DNA of 64,000 nucleotides from Streptomyces paradoxus (GTDB lineage: Bacteria > Actinomycetota > Actinomycetes > Streptomycetales > Streptomycetaceae): the NCBI RefSeq assembly GCF_014202475.1, contig NZ_JACHGV010000016.1:86887-150886 (forward strand). Reading direction: 5' to 3'. The translations under genes were made by a program, and so were the position numbers. This document shows positions 53,494-62,234 of the stretch, piece by piece (position 1 is the first letter of the stretch; each line of letters begins with the position of its first letter). The notes beneath the pieces were generated by a model. The model made no database searches, was not told the origin of the DNA, and worked only from the letters and a program-made list of their open reading frames with translations.

Positions 53494-53514
53494 CGGCGAT
53501 CACTCCCAGCAATT

Positions 53515-53532
53515 TACTAGGACGTCCTAGTA
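53515..53532. promoter_or_regulatory. Perfect 18-bp palindrome before icmF
   Basis: TACTAGGACGTCCTAGTA is fully self-complementary and lies 45 bases before the icmF start. It is a strong operator candidate (TetR-like size), distinct from the ACTG-N11-CAGT element. It could give the mutase its own control. Confidence 0.7.
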
Positions 53533-53576
53533 TCTCTTCCGTCAGCAGTACCCCCGCCCTGTCCGGGAAGGCCCCC

Positions 53577-56500
53577 ATGAGCGATCTGCACCGACCCGTG
53601 CATCCTGTCCGCCTGGTCACCGCTTCGGCTCTGTTCGACGGGCATGACGCGTCGATCAACATCATGCGGCGGATCTTCCAGTCCCAGGGCGCCGAGGTGA
53701 TCCACCTCGGACACAACCGGTCCGTGCGCGAGGTCGTGGACGCCGCTCTGGAGGAGGACGCCCACGGTGTCGCCGTCTCGTCCTACCAGGGCGGGCACGT
53801 GGAGTACTTCGAGTACCTGGTCGAGTCACTGCGGGCGCGGGGAGCCGGCCACATCCGTGTGGTGGGCGGCGGAGGCGGCGTCATCGTGCCCGAGGAGATC
53901 ACCCGGCTGCGCGACAGCGGTGTGACCATCTTCTCCCCCGAGGACGGGCAGCGGATGGGCCTGGCCGGCATGGTCAACTCGGTGGTGAGGGATTGCGACT
54001 TCGACCTCTGGGACGGCCAACCGGCCGACACGGCCGCCGTGCTGGCCGGGGACCGGTTCGCGATCGCCCGCGCCATCACCGGCGCTGAACTGGGCAAACT
54101 GCCCCCGGATCACATGGAGCAGCTGCGGGCCGCCGCCGCGGCCCGGGTCATGCCGGTGCTCGGCATCACCGGCACGGGCGGCTCGGGGAAGTCCTCGCTC
54201 ACCGACGAACTGGTGCGCCGCTTCCGCGTCGACCAGCAGGACAAACTGCGGATCGCCGTGATCGCGGTCGACCCGACCCGCCGCCGCGGCGGCGGGGCAC
54301 TGCTCGGTGACCGGATCCGCATGAACTCCCTCGACGGGAACCGGGTCTTCTTCCGCAGCCTGGCCACCCGTGGCAGTCGGGAGCTGCCCGAGCACCTGTC
54401 CGACGTGATCGACGTCGTCAAGGCCGCCGGGTTCGACCTGGTGATCGTGGAGACGCCGGGCATCGGCCAGGGCGACGCGGCGATCGTGCCGTTCGTCGAC
54501 AGCTCGCTGTACGTGATGACGCCGGAGTTCGGTGCCGCCTCGCAGCTGGAGAAGATCGACATGCTCGACTTCGCCGACGTGGTGGCGATCAACAAGTTCG
54601 AGCGGCGCGGCGCGCAGGACGCGCTGCGGGACGTGGGCCGCCAACTGGTCCGCAACCGCGAGGCGTTCGGCATGCGGCCCGAGGACATGCCGGTGTACGG
54701 CACGTCGGCGGCGACGTTCAACGACGACGGTGTCACCGCGCTCTACCAGCACCTCAGGACGGGCCTGGCCGAGAAGGGGCTGCCGCTGTCCGAGGGCGCG
54801 CTGGCGCCCGCCGGGGTACGCCACTCCTCCGGCATCCGGCAGGTGGTCCCCGTAGGCCGGGTGCGCTACCTCGCCGAGATCACCGACACGGTCCGCACGT
54901 ACCACGCCGAAACCGCGCGCCTGGCGGAAGCGGCCAGGCGGGTGCAGCAACTGGCGGCGGTCAGGGACGAGCTCGTGGAGGCCGGCTCCGACGCGGCGAA
55001 CGTGCAGTCGCTCCTCGATGACGCCCGGAAGCACCTCCCGCACCAGGTCACGGAGCAGATCGGCAAATGGCCCGCCGTCGTCGCCGCCTACTCCGCAGAC
55101 GAGCAGGTGGTGAAGGTCCGGGACAAGGAGATCCGCACCAAGCTGACCCGGGAGTCCCTGTCCGGCAACAAGGTCCCGCGCGTCGCCCTGCCCCGCTTCA
55201 CCGACCACGGGGAGCTGGTGCGGTTCTGGCGTGGGGAGAACCTGCCCGGCCACTTCCCCTTCACAGCCGGGGTGTTCCCCTTCAAGCGCGACGGTGAGGA
55301 CCCGGCACGCATGTTCGCCGGCGAGGGCGACCCGTTCCGCACGAACCGGCGCTTCAAACTTCTCTCCGAGGGCCAGCCGGCCACCCGCCTGTCCACCGCC
55401 TTCGACTCGGTCACGCTCTACGGCCGGGACCCGGACGAACGCCCCGACATCTACGGCAAGGTCGGCACGTCCGGGGTGTCGGTGGCCACGCTGGCGGACA
55501 TGAAGGCCCTCTACGACGGCTTCGACCTGATCGCGCCCACGACCTCGGTCTCCATGACCATCAACGGGCCCGCTCCGGCCATCCTGGCGTTCTTCCTCAA
55601 CACCGCCATCGACCAGCAGATCGAAGGGTTCCGAGCCACCGAGGGCCGTGACCCGTCGCCCGACGAGGCGGCCGAGCTGCGGACCAACGCGCTCGCTAGC
55701 GTGCGCGGCACCGTGCAGGCCGACATCCTCAAGGAGGACCAGGGACAGAACACCTGCCTGTTCTCCACCGAGTTCTCGCTGCGGATGATGGCCGACATCC
55801 AGGAATGGTTCATCGCCCACAAGGTCCGCAACTTCTACTCCGTGTCCATCTCCGGCTACCACATCGCCGAAGCCGGCGCGAACCCCATCAGCCAGCTCGC
55901 CTTCACTCTCGCCAACGGCTTCACCTACGTCGAGGCCTACCTCGCCCGGGGCATGCACATCGACGACTTCGCCCCGAACCTGTCGTTCTTCTTCTCCAAC
56001 GGCATGGACCCCGAGTACTCCGTCCTGGGCCGGGTCGCCCGCCGTGTCTGGGCCGTCGCGATGAAGGAGAAGTACGGGGCCAACGAACGCAGCCAGAAGC
56101 TGAAGTACCACGTCCAGACCTCAGGACGCTCCCTGCACGCCCAGGAGATGGACTTCAACGACATCCGCACCACCCTCCAGGCCCTCACCGCCATCTACGA
56201 CAACGCCAATTCGCTGCACACCAACGCCTACGACGAGGCCGTCACCACCCCGTCCGAGGAGTCGGTGCGGAGGGCGCTGGCGATCCAGCTCGTCATCAAC
56301 CGCGAGTGGGGTCTGGCCATGAACGAGAACCCCCTCCAGGGATCGTTCATCATCGACGAACTCACCGACCTGGTGGAGGAGGCCGTACTCCAGGAGTTCG
56401 AGCGGATCAGTGAGCGCGGTGGGGTGCTGGGCGCGATGGAGACCGGCTACCAGCGAGGCCGCATCCAGGACGAGTCGATGCTGTACGAGCAGCGCAAACA

Positions 56501-56804
56501 CGACGGCACCCTGCCCATCATCGGCGTCAACACCTTCCTCCGTCCCGGCGGCGACAGCCGGCCCCAGGAGCTGGAACTCGCCCGGGCCACCGAGGATGAG
56601 AAGCAGTCCCAGCTGGATCGCCTGCGGGACTTCCACACCCGCCACCGCGACCAGGCCGAAGACGCCCTGGCGGCTCTCAAGGATGCGGCGACGAGCGGCC
56701 GCAACGTGTTCGCCGTCCTCATGGACGCCACCCGGGTCTGCTCGCTTCAGCAGATCACCGAGGCCTTCTTCGAGGTGGGCGGCCAGTACCGCCGCAACGT
56801 CTGA
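53577..56804 (+). CDS. icmF: Fused isobutyryl-CoA mutase IcmF
   Basis: ATG 53577 with GGGAAGG upstream; 1075 residues. Order: B12-binding domain (ALFDGHDASINI, lower-axial His23), G-protein chaperone (P-loop GITGTGGSGKSS, about 196-207), mutase barrel. Substrate residues fit isobutyryl-, not methylmalonyl-CoA mutases: PFTAGVFPFKR has Phe where methylmalonyl-CoA mutase has Tyr, and EDQGQNTCLF has Gln for its CoA-carboxylate Arg. Interconverts isobutyryl- and butyryl-CoA; some IcmF also act on isovaleryl/pivalyl-CoA. The coupled 3-hydroxyacyl-CoA dehydrogenase follows by 45 bases. Confidence 0.96.
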   Translation: MSDLHRPVHPVRLVTASALFDGHDASINIMRRIFQSQGAEVIHLGHNRSVREVVDAALEEDAHGVAVSSYQGGHVEYFEYLVESLRARGAGHIRVVGGGGGVIVPEEITRLRDSGVTIFSPEDGQRMGLAGMVNSVVRDCDFDLWDGQPADTAAVLAGDRFAIARAITGAELGKLPPDHMEQLRAAAAARVMPVLGITGTGGSGKSSLTDELVRRFRVDQQDKLRIAVIAVDPTRRRGGGALLGDRIRMNSLDGNRVFFRSLATRGSRELPEHLSDVIDVVKAAGFDLVIVETPGIGQGDAAIVPFVDSSLYVMTPEFGAASQLEKIDMLDFADVVAINKFERRGAQDALRDVGRQLVRNREAFGMRPEDMPVYGTSAATFNDDGVTALYQHLRTGLAEKGLPLSEGALAPAGVRHSSGIRQVVPVGRVRYLAEITDTVRTYHAETARLAEAARRVQQLAAVRDELVEAGSDAANVQSLLDDARKHLPHQVTEQIGKWPAVVAAYSADEQVVKVRDKEIRTKLTRESLSGNKVPRVALPRFTDHGELVRFWRGENLPGHFPFTAGVFPFKRDGEDPARMFAGEGDPFRTNRRFKLLSEGQPATRLSTAFDSVTLYGRDPDERPDIYGKVGTSGVSVATLADMKALYDGFDLIAPTTSVSMTINGPAPAILAFFLNTAIDQQIEGFRATEGRDPSPDEAAELRTNALASVRGTVQADILKEDQGQNTCLFSTEFSLRMMADIQEWFIAHKVRNFYSVSISGYHIAEAGANPISQLAFTLANGFTYVEAYLARGMHIDDFAPNLSFFFSNGMDPEYSVLGRVARRVWAVAMKEKYGANERSQKLKYHVQTSGRSLHAQEMDFNDIRTTLQALTAIYDNANSLHTNAYDEAVTTPSEESVRRALAIQLVINREWGLAMNENPLQGSFIIDELTDLVEEAVLQEFERISERGGVLGAMETGYQRGRIQDESMLYEQRKHDGTLPIIGVNTFLRPGGDSRPQELELARATEDEKQSQLDRLRDFHTRHRDQAEDALAALKDAATSGRNVFAVLMDATRVCSLQQITEAFFEVGGQYRRNV

Positions 56805-56849
56805 CCCGGCCCCGGAAACCCCACAGCGACTCACCAGATAGGACTTCAG

Positions 56850-57710
56850 ATGGATCCCGTCACCCGTCTCGGCGTTGTCGGCTGTGGCCTCATGGGCTCC
56901 GGCATCGCCGAAGTCGCGGCCCGCAGCGGTATCGACGTCCGCGTCGCCGAGGCCACACCCGACGCGCTGGAGGCAGGCCGCCGCCGGCTCACCGCCTCCC
57001 TCGACCGAGGCGTACGGCGCGGCAAGCTCGGCGAGGAGCAGCGGGACCATGCCCTCGCCAGGGTCTCCTTCACCCACGATCTCAGCGACATGGCCGACCG
57101 CCAGTTCGTCGTCGAGGCCGTCGCCGAGAACCGCGACATCAAAGCCGATGTCCTGCGCACCCTGGACAAGGCGGTCGAGGACCCCAGGGCAGTCCTGGCC
57201 ACCAACACCTCCTCGATCCCCATCGTCGACCTCGCCGTCGTCACCGAGCGGCCCGCGCAGGTCATCGGCATGCACTTCTTCAATCCCGTGCCCGTGCAGC
57301 AGCTGGTCGAGCTCATTCCCGCCCTCGTCACCAGCGCGGACACCGTGCAGCGCACCCGCGCGCTCACCGAGCAGTTGGGCAAACGGTCCATCCAGGCGCC
57401 CGACCGCTCCGGCTTCGTCGTCAACGCCCTCCTCGTGCCGTACCTGCTCAGCGCCGTACGGATGGTGGAGTCGGGCTCCGCGCAGCCGGCGGACATCGAC
57501 CGTGGCATGGAACTCGGCTGCGCCCACCCCATGGGGCCGTTGCGCCTGCTCGACCTCATCGGCCTCGACACCGCCCAATCGGTGGCCGAGTCGATGTACG
57601 AGGAGTTCAAGGAGCCGCTGTACGCACCGCCCGCCCTCCTGCGCCGCATGGTCGCCGCGGGCCACCTCGGCCGCAAGAGCGGACGGGGCTTCCACACCTA
57701 CGACGCCTGA
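56850..57710 (+). CDS. 3-hydroxyacyl-CoA (3-hydroxybutyryl-CoA) dehydrogenase
   Basis: ATG 56850; 286 residues, the single-unit bacterial length. NAD motif VVGCGLMGSGIAEVAARSG, VVEAVAENRDIK, NTSSIPI, catalytic His in GMHFFNPVPVQQLVELIP, then AHPMGPLRLLDLIGLD. Oxidises 3-hydroxybutyryl-CoA to acetoacetyl-CoA, so IcmF product, crotonyl step and thiolase form a route to acetyl-CoA. Last intact gene of the island. Confidence 0.95.
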   Translation: MDPVTRLGVVGCGLMGSGIAEVAARSGIDVRVAEATPDALEAGRRRLTASLDRGVRRGKLGEEQRDHALARVSFTHDLSDMADRQFVVEAVAENRDIKADVLRTLDKAVEDPRAVLATNTSSIPIVDLAVVTERPAQVIGMHFFNPVPVQQLVELIPALVTSADTVQRTRALTEQLGKRSIQAPDRSGFVVNALLVPYLLSAVRMVESGSAQPADIDRGMELGCAHPMGPLRLLDLIGLDTAQSVAESMYEEFKEPLYAPPALLRRMVAAGHLGRKSGRGFHTYDA

Positions 57711-57717
57711 ACAGATC

Positions 57718-57933
57718 TGACGCGTAGTTCTGACTTCCCTTGTCGCCCTTGAGCTCGCCCAGGCCGACGTACTTGCCGTCGTCGAAGACGTGCCAACGGG
57801 ACTTCCCCTCCTTCACCGGTGCGTCGGTCAGCCACATGCGCGGGTCCGGTCCGTTGCCGGTGTCGAGGTTCTCCAGCCGGACGACGTGGGAGCCGTCGGC
57901 CAGCTGTACGAGTTTGGCCTTGCCTCGCCCAGA
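57718..57933 (-). pseudogene. DM13-domain protein fragment at the island edge
   Basis: The minus frame gives KRCRLPSSGRGKAKLVQLAD, DGSHVVRLENLDTGNGPDPR, MWLTDAPVKEGKSRWHVFDD and KYVGLGELKGDKGSQNYAS, the core of a DM13 (electron-transfer-like) domain. It has no start region and its C-terminus is cut at about 57718, eight bases from the dehydrogenase stop. It looks like a chromosomal gene truncated when the island boundary formed. Confidence 0.65.
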
Positions 57934-58106
57934 CGACGGCAAACGACATCGCTTTCCGATGCCCGGAATGTACCGCACAGAGTAACCTTTTGCGTACGTG
58001 ACGGAATAGGCCGCGACATTATGGTTTTCCAAGTTCCGGGTGTAACGCGGCGGCGAATACCGGGCGCTGTAGAGGAAGGAAACAAACCCGTCAGAGCGGA
58101 TTCTCC

Positions 58107-58460
58107 ATGAACAACACCGGCCCGGCCTCCGGGTACCAGAGCTACGACCAGCCCCCAGCGCCCGACCACTCCGCCCGCAATGAGGCCGCCGCACGCAGAA
58201 CGGCCCTCACCCTCTGCACGATCGCCGACGTCGCCGCCGGTCTGCTGGGCTTGTGGATCGTGCTCTACCTGCTCGACGCCAACCAGGCGAACCCCTTCGT
58301 CGAGTTCGTGCACGGGGCCGCGGACTGGTTGTCCGGCTGGGCGCAGGATATTTTCACCATGGACACAGAGGGGCTACGTGTCGTCCTCAATTACGGACTT
58401 CCAGCCATCATTTATCTGCTGATCGGTCACGGTATCGCCGCACGGATCAACCGCTCCTGA
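58107..58460 (+). CDS. Small membrane protein of unknown function (117 aa)
   Basis: ATG 58107, the first of this frame; GAGGAAGGAAA lies too far upstream to decide the start. Residues 1-30 are Pro/Asn/Gln-rich and cytoplasmic; two hydrophobic segments follow (TLCTIADVAAGLLGLWIVLY and LNYGLPAIIYLLIGHGIAA) separated by an amphipathic helix. A common streptomycete arrangement, with no known role. The A/T-rich 200 bases upstream likely contain the promoter. Confidence 0.75.
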   Translation: MNNTGPASGYQSYDQPPAPDHSARNEAAARRTALTLCTIADVAAGLLGLWIVLYLLDANQANPFVEFVHGAADWLSGWAQDIFTMDTEGLRVVLNYGLPAIIYLLIGHGIAARINRS

Positions 58461-58658
58461 TGGGTGACTTAGGCGTGGTGCTTCTTTGATGCTCGCGAAC
58501 AGCCGCGCAGAGAAGCAGCTCAGCCGGGCCCGGAGTCGTCGTCCCCGACCGCCGACTCCGGGCCCGGGACGGAGACCCCCGGCGCGGGCGAAGGCGGCCG
58601 GGACATCGACGGCGGACTGGTCGTCGTGCGTGACCACGGCGCAACTCGGGGACAGGAC

Positions 58659-58760
58659 TCCGCGGTCGTGCCCGGCGAGCGCGAACCGGGCATGTCCGAG
58701 GGAGCGCATCACCTCGACCACAGCACGGGCGACGGCCCGCTTGGAGTGTCCCTGGTGGTC
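58659..58760 (-). pseudogene. Alpha/beta-hydrolase (haloacetate dehalogenase-like) fragment
   Basis: DHQGHSKRAVARAVVEVMRS followed by LGHARFALAGHDRG is the nucleophile-elbow region of a fluoroacetate/haloacetate dehalogenase-type hydrolase (nucleophile Asp in AGHDRG). Sequence on both sides is unrelated, so only about 34 codons remain. The rest of 58461-58897 holds no recognisable gene. Confidence 0.55.
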
Positions 58761-58897
58761 TGCGGTAGGCGCCGGGCAAATCCTCACTCGCCCACGAGAC
58801 CGCCGGGCAACACCGATATAGGCCTTCCTTTTGCCCTGCCGGTGCCCTGGACACAACTACCTGATCCGCCGACAGTGTCGCTCCGACGCCAGGGGTC

Positions 58898-59431
58898 TCA
58901 GGGGCGGGGCTCCAGCACCTCCAAGGCGCCGGTCTCGGTGTCGTAGCTGCGCAGGACCGTGACGCGGGTGGACCGCGGCGGCGCCGGCAGCAGCTCAGGA
59001 ATCCGCCGGTCCGCGAAAACACCGGCCCGGCGTGACCGGCCGAGGGTGATGTGCGGAGCCCAGCGCCCAGGCCGGTGGAAGGGGTTGAGACTCTCGGGCG
59101 GGCTGTCCGAGGCCACCGCCTCCCACACCCGGCGGTGCAGCCCGGCCAGCGCGGAATCGAGGTCCAGCGCCCAGGCCAGCACCGAGGTGGGTCGCTCGAA
59201 GCGGACCACTCCGGTGCACCGCACCGGCAGCGGCAGGGCAGCGGCCACCTCGGCGAGCTCCCAGCGGATGGGGGCGGTCAACTCCGGGCAGGCGGCCAGA
59301 GTGATGTGCGGGCTGTTGGTCGGTGAGCGGTGGCGCGCCTGACTGGGCAGCCCCGCGTCCGCGAGCCGCCGCCAGGCCTCTCGGACCGCTCGCTCCGCCG
59401 CCTCGTCCAACAACAGCTCGACCGTGCGCAC
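58898..59431 (-). CDS. RNA 2',3'-cyclic phosphodiesterase / 2'-5' RNA ligase family
   Basis: Starts at 59431; 177 residues. The two HxTx catalytic motifs are clear: NSPHITLAACPEL and WAPHITLGRSRR, as in ThpR/LigT. The enzyme opens 2',3'-cyclic phosphates on RNA ends. It is an isolated housekeeping-type gene between the island and the KstR2-like locus. Confidence 0.88.
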   Translation of the reverse strand: MRTVELLLDEAAERAVREAWRRLADAGLPSQARHRSPTNSPHITLAACPELTAPIRWELAEVAAALPLPVRCTGVVRFERPTSVLAWALDLDSALAGLHRRVWEAVASDSPPESLNPFHRPGRWAPHITLGRSRRAGVFADRRIPELLPAPPRSTRVTVLRSYDTETGALEVLEPRP

Positions 59432-59511
59432 CGCCGCAGCCTACCCGCGACCTGCGCCTTCCCTCTCGCACGGCACTGTCCGGTCTCTGCGCTGCCGCGC
59501 CGCTGTCCGCG

Positions 59512-60669
59512 TCAGAGGCGTTCGACGATGGTCACGTTGGCCTGGCCGCCGCCCTCGCACATCGTCTGCAGGCCGTAGCGGCCGCCGGTGCGTTCCAGCT
59601 CGTGCACGAGTGTGGTCATCAGCCGGGTTCCGGTGGCTCCGAGCGGGTGGCCGAGGGCGATGGCCCCGCCGTTGACGTTGACCTTCCCGGGGTCGGCGCC
59701 GGTCTCCTTCAGCCAGGCCAGCACCACCGAGGCGAAGGCCTCGTTGATCTCGACCAGGTCGATCTGGCCGAGCGTCATCCCGGACTTCTTGAGGGCGTGG
59801 GCGGTGGCCGGGATCGGGGCGGTCAGCATGCGGATGGGGTCCTCGCCGCGTACGGAGAGGTGGTGGACGCGGGCCCTGGGGGTCAGACCGTGCTCCCGTA
59901 CGGCCCGCTCCGACGCGATCAGCAGGGCCGAGGCGCCGTCGGAGATCTGTGAGGAGAGGGCGGCGGTCAGCCTGCCGCCCTCCACCAGCGGCTGCAGTCC
60001 GGCCATCTTCTCCTTGCCGGTGTCGCGGCGCGGGCCCTCGTCGTGGACCACGTCGCCGTACGCGACCGTCTCCCGGTCGAAGCGGCCCTCGTCGATGGCC
60101 CGGATGGCCCGCTGGTGGGAGCGCAGCGCGAACTCCTCCATGGCCTCCCGGGTGATGTCCCACTTGCGGGCGATCTCCTCGGCGCCGAGGAACTGGTTGA
60201 CCGGCCGGTCGCCGTAGCGGGCCCGCCAGCCCTGCGAGCCGGCGAAGGGGCCCTCGGTCAGGCCCAGCGGTTCGGCGGCCTGGCGGGTGGCGAAGGCGAT
60301 GGGGATCTGCGACATGTTCTGCACGCCGCCGGCGACGACCAGGTCCTGGGTGCCGGACAGGACGCCCTGGGCGGCGAAGTGCAGGGCCTGCTGCGAGGAG
60401 CCGCACTGGCGGTCGACGGTCACACCGGGCACCTCCTCCGGCAGTCCGGCGGCCAGCCAGCAGGTGCGCGCTATGTCCCCGGCCTGCGGGCCGACGGTGT
60501 CGAGGCAGCCGAACACCACGTCCTCGACGGCGGCCGGGTCGACGCCGGAGCGCTCCATCAGCGCGGTCAGCACGTGTGCGCCGAGGTCGGCCGGGTGGAC
60601 GGCGGACAGGCCGCCGCCCCGTCGGCCGACCGGGGTGCGCACCGCTTCGACGATGTAGGCCTCGGCCAT
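59512..60669 (-). CDS. fadA6: FadA6-like thiolase
   Basis: ATG 60669 with GGAG 7 bases upstream; 385 residues. Catalytic Cys89 (VTVDRQCGSSQQALHFA), GGAIALGHPLGATGTRLMTT, MCEGGGQANVTIV. Together with the KstR2-like regulator and IpdF-like SDR immediately upstream it reproduces the M. tuberculosis fadA6-kstR2-...-Rv3559c order, so assignment to the HIP (steroid C/D-ring) pathway is by family plus synteny. The gene symbol is tentative. Confidence 0.85.
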   Translation of the reverse strand: MAEAYIVEAVRTPVGRRGGGLSAVHPADLGAHVLTALMERSGVDPAAVEDVVFGCLDTVGPQAGDIARTCWLAAGLPEEVPGVTVDRQCGSSQQALHFAAQGVLSGTQDLVVAGGVQNMSQIPIAFATRQAAEPLGLTEGPFAGSQGWRARYGDRPVNQFLGAEEIARKWDITREAMEEFALRSHQRAIRAIDEGRFDRETVAYGDVVHDEGPRRDTGKEKMAGLQPLVEGGRLTAALSSQISDGASALLIASERAVREHGLTPRARVHHLSVRGEDPIRMLTAPIPATAHALKKSGMTLGQIDLVEINEAFASVVLAWLKETGADPGKVNVNGGAIALGHPLGATGTRLMTTLVHELERTGGRYGLQTMCEGGGQANVTIVERL

Positions 60670-60711
60670 GGCGTCTCCTTCTCCGGGTCTGCGATGTGCG
60701 GGACTGTCTGC

Positions 60712-61338
60712 CTATGAGTCGTGCAGTGCGATGCCCTCCAGCACCATCGACAGGTACTGCCGGGCGATCTCCTCGGGGCTGTGGCGGCCGCCCGGCCGGT
60801 ACCAGGACGCGGCGACCCAGACCGTGTCGCGCACGAAGCGGTAGGTGAGCCGTACGTCCAGGTCGGCGCGGAAGACCTTGGCGGCCACTCCGCGCTCCAG
60901 CGTGCCCAGCCACGCCTTCTCGAACTTCTGCTGCGACTCGACGAGGTAGGCGAAGTGCGGCCGGGTCCCGAGGTGCTTGGACTCCTTCTGGTAGATGGCG
61001 ACCGCGGCGAGGTGCCGGTCGATCTCCCGGAAGGACTCGGTCACGAGGGCTTCGAGTGTTTCCCTGGGTCCGAGCCCGGCGCCGAGCACGGCGTCGTACC
61101 GGGCCCAGAGCTCGTCCAGGAAGCCGGAGAGGATCTCGTCCAGCATCGACTCCTTGGAGTCGAAGTGGTAGTAGAGGCTGCCCGCCAGCATCCCGGCCGC
61201 GTCCGCGATCTTCCGGACGGTCGTGGCGTTGTAGCCCTGCGCGGCGAACACCTCGGCCGCGATGGCCAGGAGTTCCTCGCGCCGCTCGGGAGGGTTCACC
61301 GTGGTCTTCTTGTGGTCGCTGTTGCTGCTTTTCGGCAC
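60712..61338 (-). CDS. kstR2: KstR2-like TetR regulator
   Basis: GTG 61338; 208 residues. HTH segment LLAIAAEVFAAQGYNATTVR then KIADAAGMLAGSLYYHFDSK. The ligand domain has AIYQKESKHLGTRPHFAYL and RLTYRFVRDTVWVAASWYRP, which closely follow the known KstR2 sequence, the HIP-CoA-responsive repressor of mycobacterial steroid C/D-ring genes. It sits between IpdF-like and FadA6-like genes, and a matching operator is at 62201. Confident subfamily call from recall, not from a search. Confidence 0.85.
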   Translation of the reverse strand: MPKSSNSDHKKTTVNPPERREELLAIAAEVFAAQGYNATTVRKIADAAGMLAGSLYYHFDSKESMLDEILSGFLDELWARYDAVLGAGLGPRETLEALVTESFREIDRHLAAVAIYQKESKHLGTRPHFAYLVESQQKFEKAWLGTLERGVAAKVFRADLDVRLTYRFVRDTVWVAASWYRPGGRHSPEEIARQYLSMVLEGIALHDS

Positions 61339-61353
61339 GGCACCATTCTCGCC

Positions 61354-62142
61354 TCACGGGTGCTGGCTGCTGACCGACAGCACCTCGCCGGTCAGGTACG
61401 ACGAGTAGCCGCTGGCCAGGAACACGATCACGTTGGCCACCTCCCACGGTTCGGCGCAGCGCCCGAAGGCTTCCCGGCCGGTCAGTTCCTCCAGCAGCTC
61501 GGGGGTGGTGACCTTGGCGAGGTGCGGGTGCATGGCCAGGCTCGGGGAGACGGCGTTCACCCGCACTCCGTAGGCGGCGGCCTCCACCGCGGCGCAGCGG
61601 GTGAGGGCCATGACACCGGCCTTGGCGGCGGCGTAGTGCGCCTGTCCCTGCTGGGCGCGCCAGCCGATCACCGAGGCGTTGTTGACGACGACGCCGCCGG
61701 CGCCCGCGGCCTTCATGCGGCGCAGTGCGGCGCGGGTGCAGCGGAAGGTGCCGTTGAGCGTGACGTCGATGACCTTGTTCCACTGCTCGTCGGTCATGTC
61801 GACGACATCGGCGGTGCCGCCGAGGCCCGCGTTGTTGACCACGATGTCCAAGCGTCCGTGGTGCTCCTCGGCGCATTCGAACAGCGCGGTGACCTGGTCG
61901 TCGTCCGTGACGTCGCAGGGCAGTGCGGTGACGCGGTCCGTGCCGAACTCGGCGGCCAGCTCCGCCCCGGACTCCTTCAGGCGCCGGGCGTGGGCGTCCG
62001 AGACCAGGACCCGAGCACCCTCCTCCAGCAGCCGCCGGGCGGTGGCGCCGCCGATCCCGGCACCGGCGGCGGCGGTGACCACGGCGCTGCGGCCGGTGAG
62101 CAGGTGGTGGCCGGGGAGGTACGGCGGTGGGGCCGAGGTCAT
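61354..62142 (-). CDS. ipdF: IpdF-like short-chain dehydrogenase
   Basis: ATG 62142 with GGAGG 7 bases upstream; 262 residues, the length I recall for Rv3559c (IpdF). Cofactor motif VTAAAGAGIGGATARRLLEE, VNNAGLGGTADV, NNASVIGW, and YAAAK. IpdF oxidises the 5-hydroxy group of the HIP side-ring intermediate to the ketone. Start of the ipdF-kstR2-fadA6 operon, facing the KstR2-like operator. Confidence 0.82.
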   Translation of the reverse strand: MTSAPPPYLPGHHLLTGRSAVVTAAAGAGIGGATARRLLEEGARVLVSDAHARRLKESGAELAAEFGTDRVTALPCDVTDDDQVTALFECAEEHHGRLDIVVNNAGLGGTADVVDMTDEQWNKVIDVTLNGTFRCTRAALRRMKAAGAGGVVVNNASVIGWRAQQGQAHYAAAKAGVMALTRCAAVEAAAYGVRVNAVSPSLAMHPHLAKVTTPELLEELTGREAFGRCAEPWEVANVIVFLASGYSSYLTGEVLSVSSQHP

Positions 62143-62200
62143 GGGCGCACCTCCGTGGTGCTCATGGGCGGCTCTCGACGGCTGACGCCCCGTACGTTAA

Positions 62201-62220
62201 CCTACCAAACACTTGTTAGG
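62201..62220. promoter_or_regulatory. KstR2-like operator
   Basis: CCTACCAAACACTTGTTAGG lies between the divergent ipdF-like and hydratase genes. Its centre, ACCAAACACTTGTT, differs at one position from the reported KstR2 consensus AnCAAGnnCTTGnT, and the outer arms extend the symmetry (CCTAxCAA/TTGxTAGG). Confidence 0.75.
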
Positions 62221-62234
62221 GAAGGAGGATGCGG

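Noticed and set aside
53577..56804. Methylmalonyl-CoA mutase
   Set aside because: The fused B12/G-protein/mutase order and the Phe and Gln at substrate positions match IcmF.
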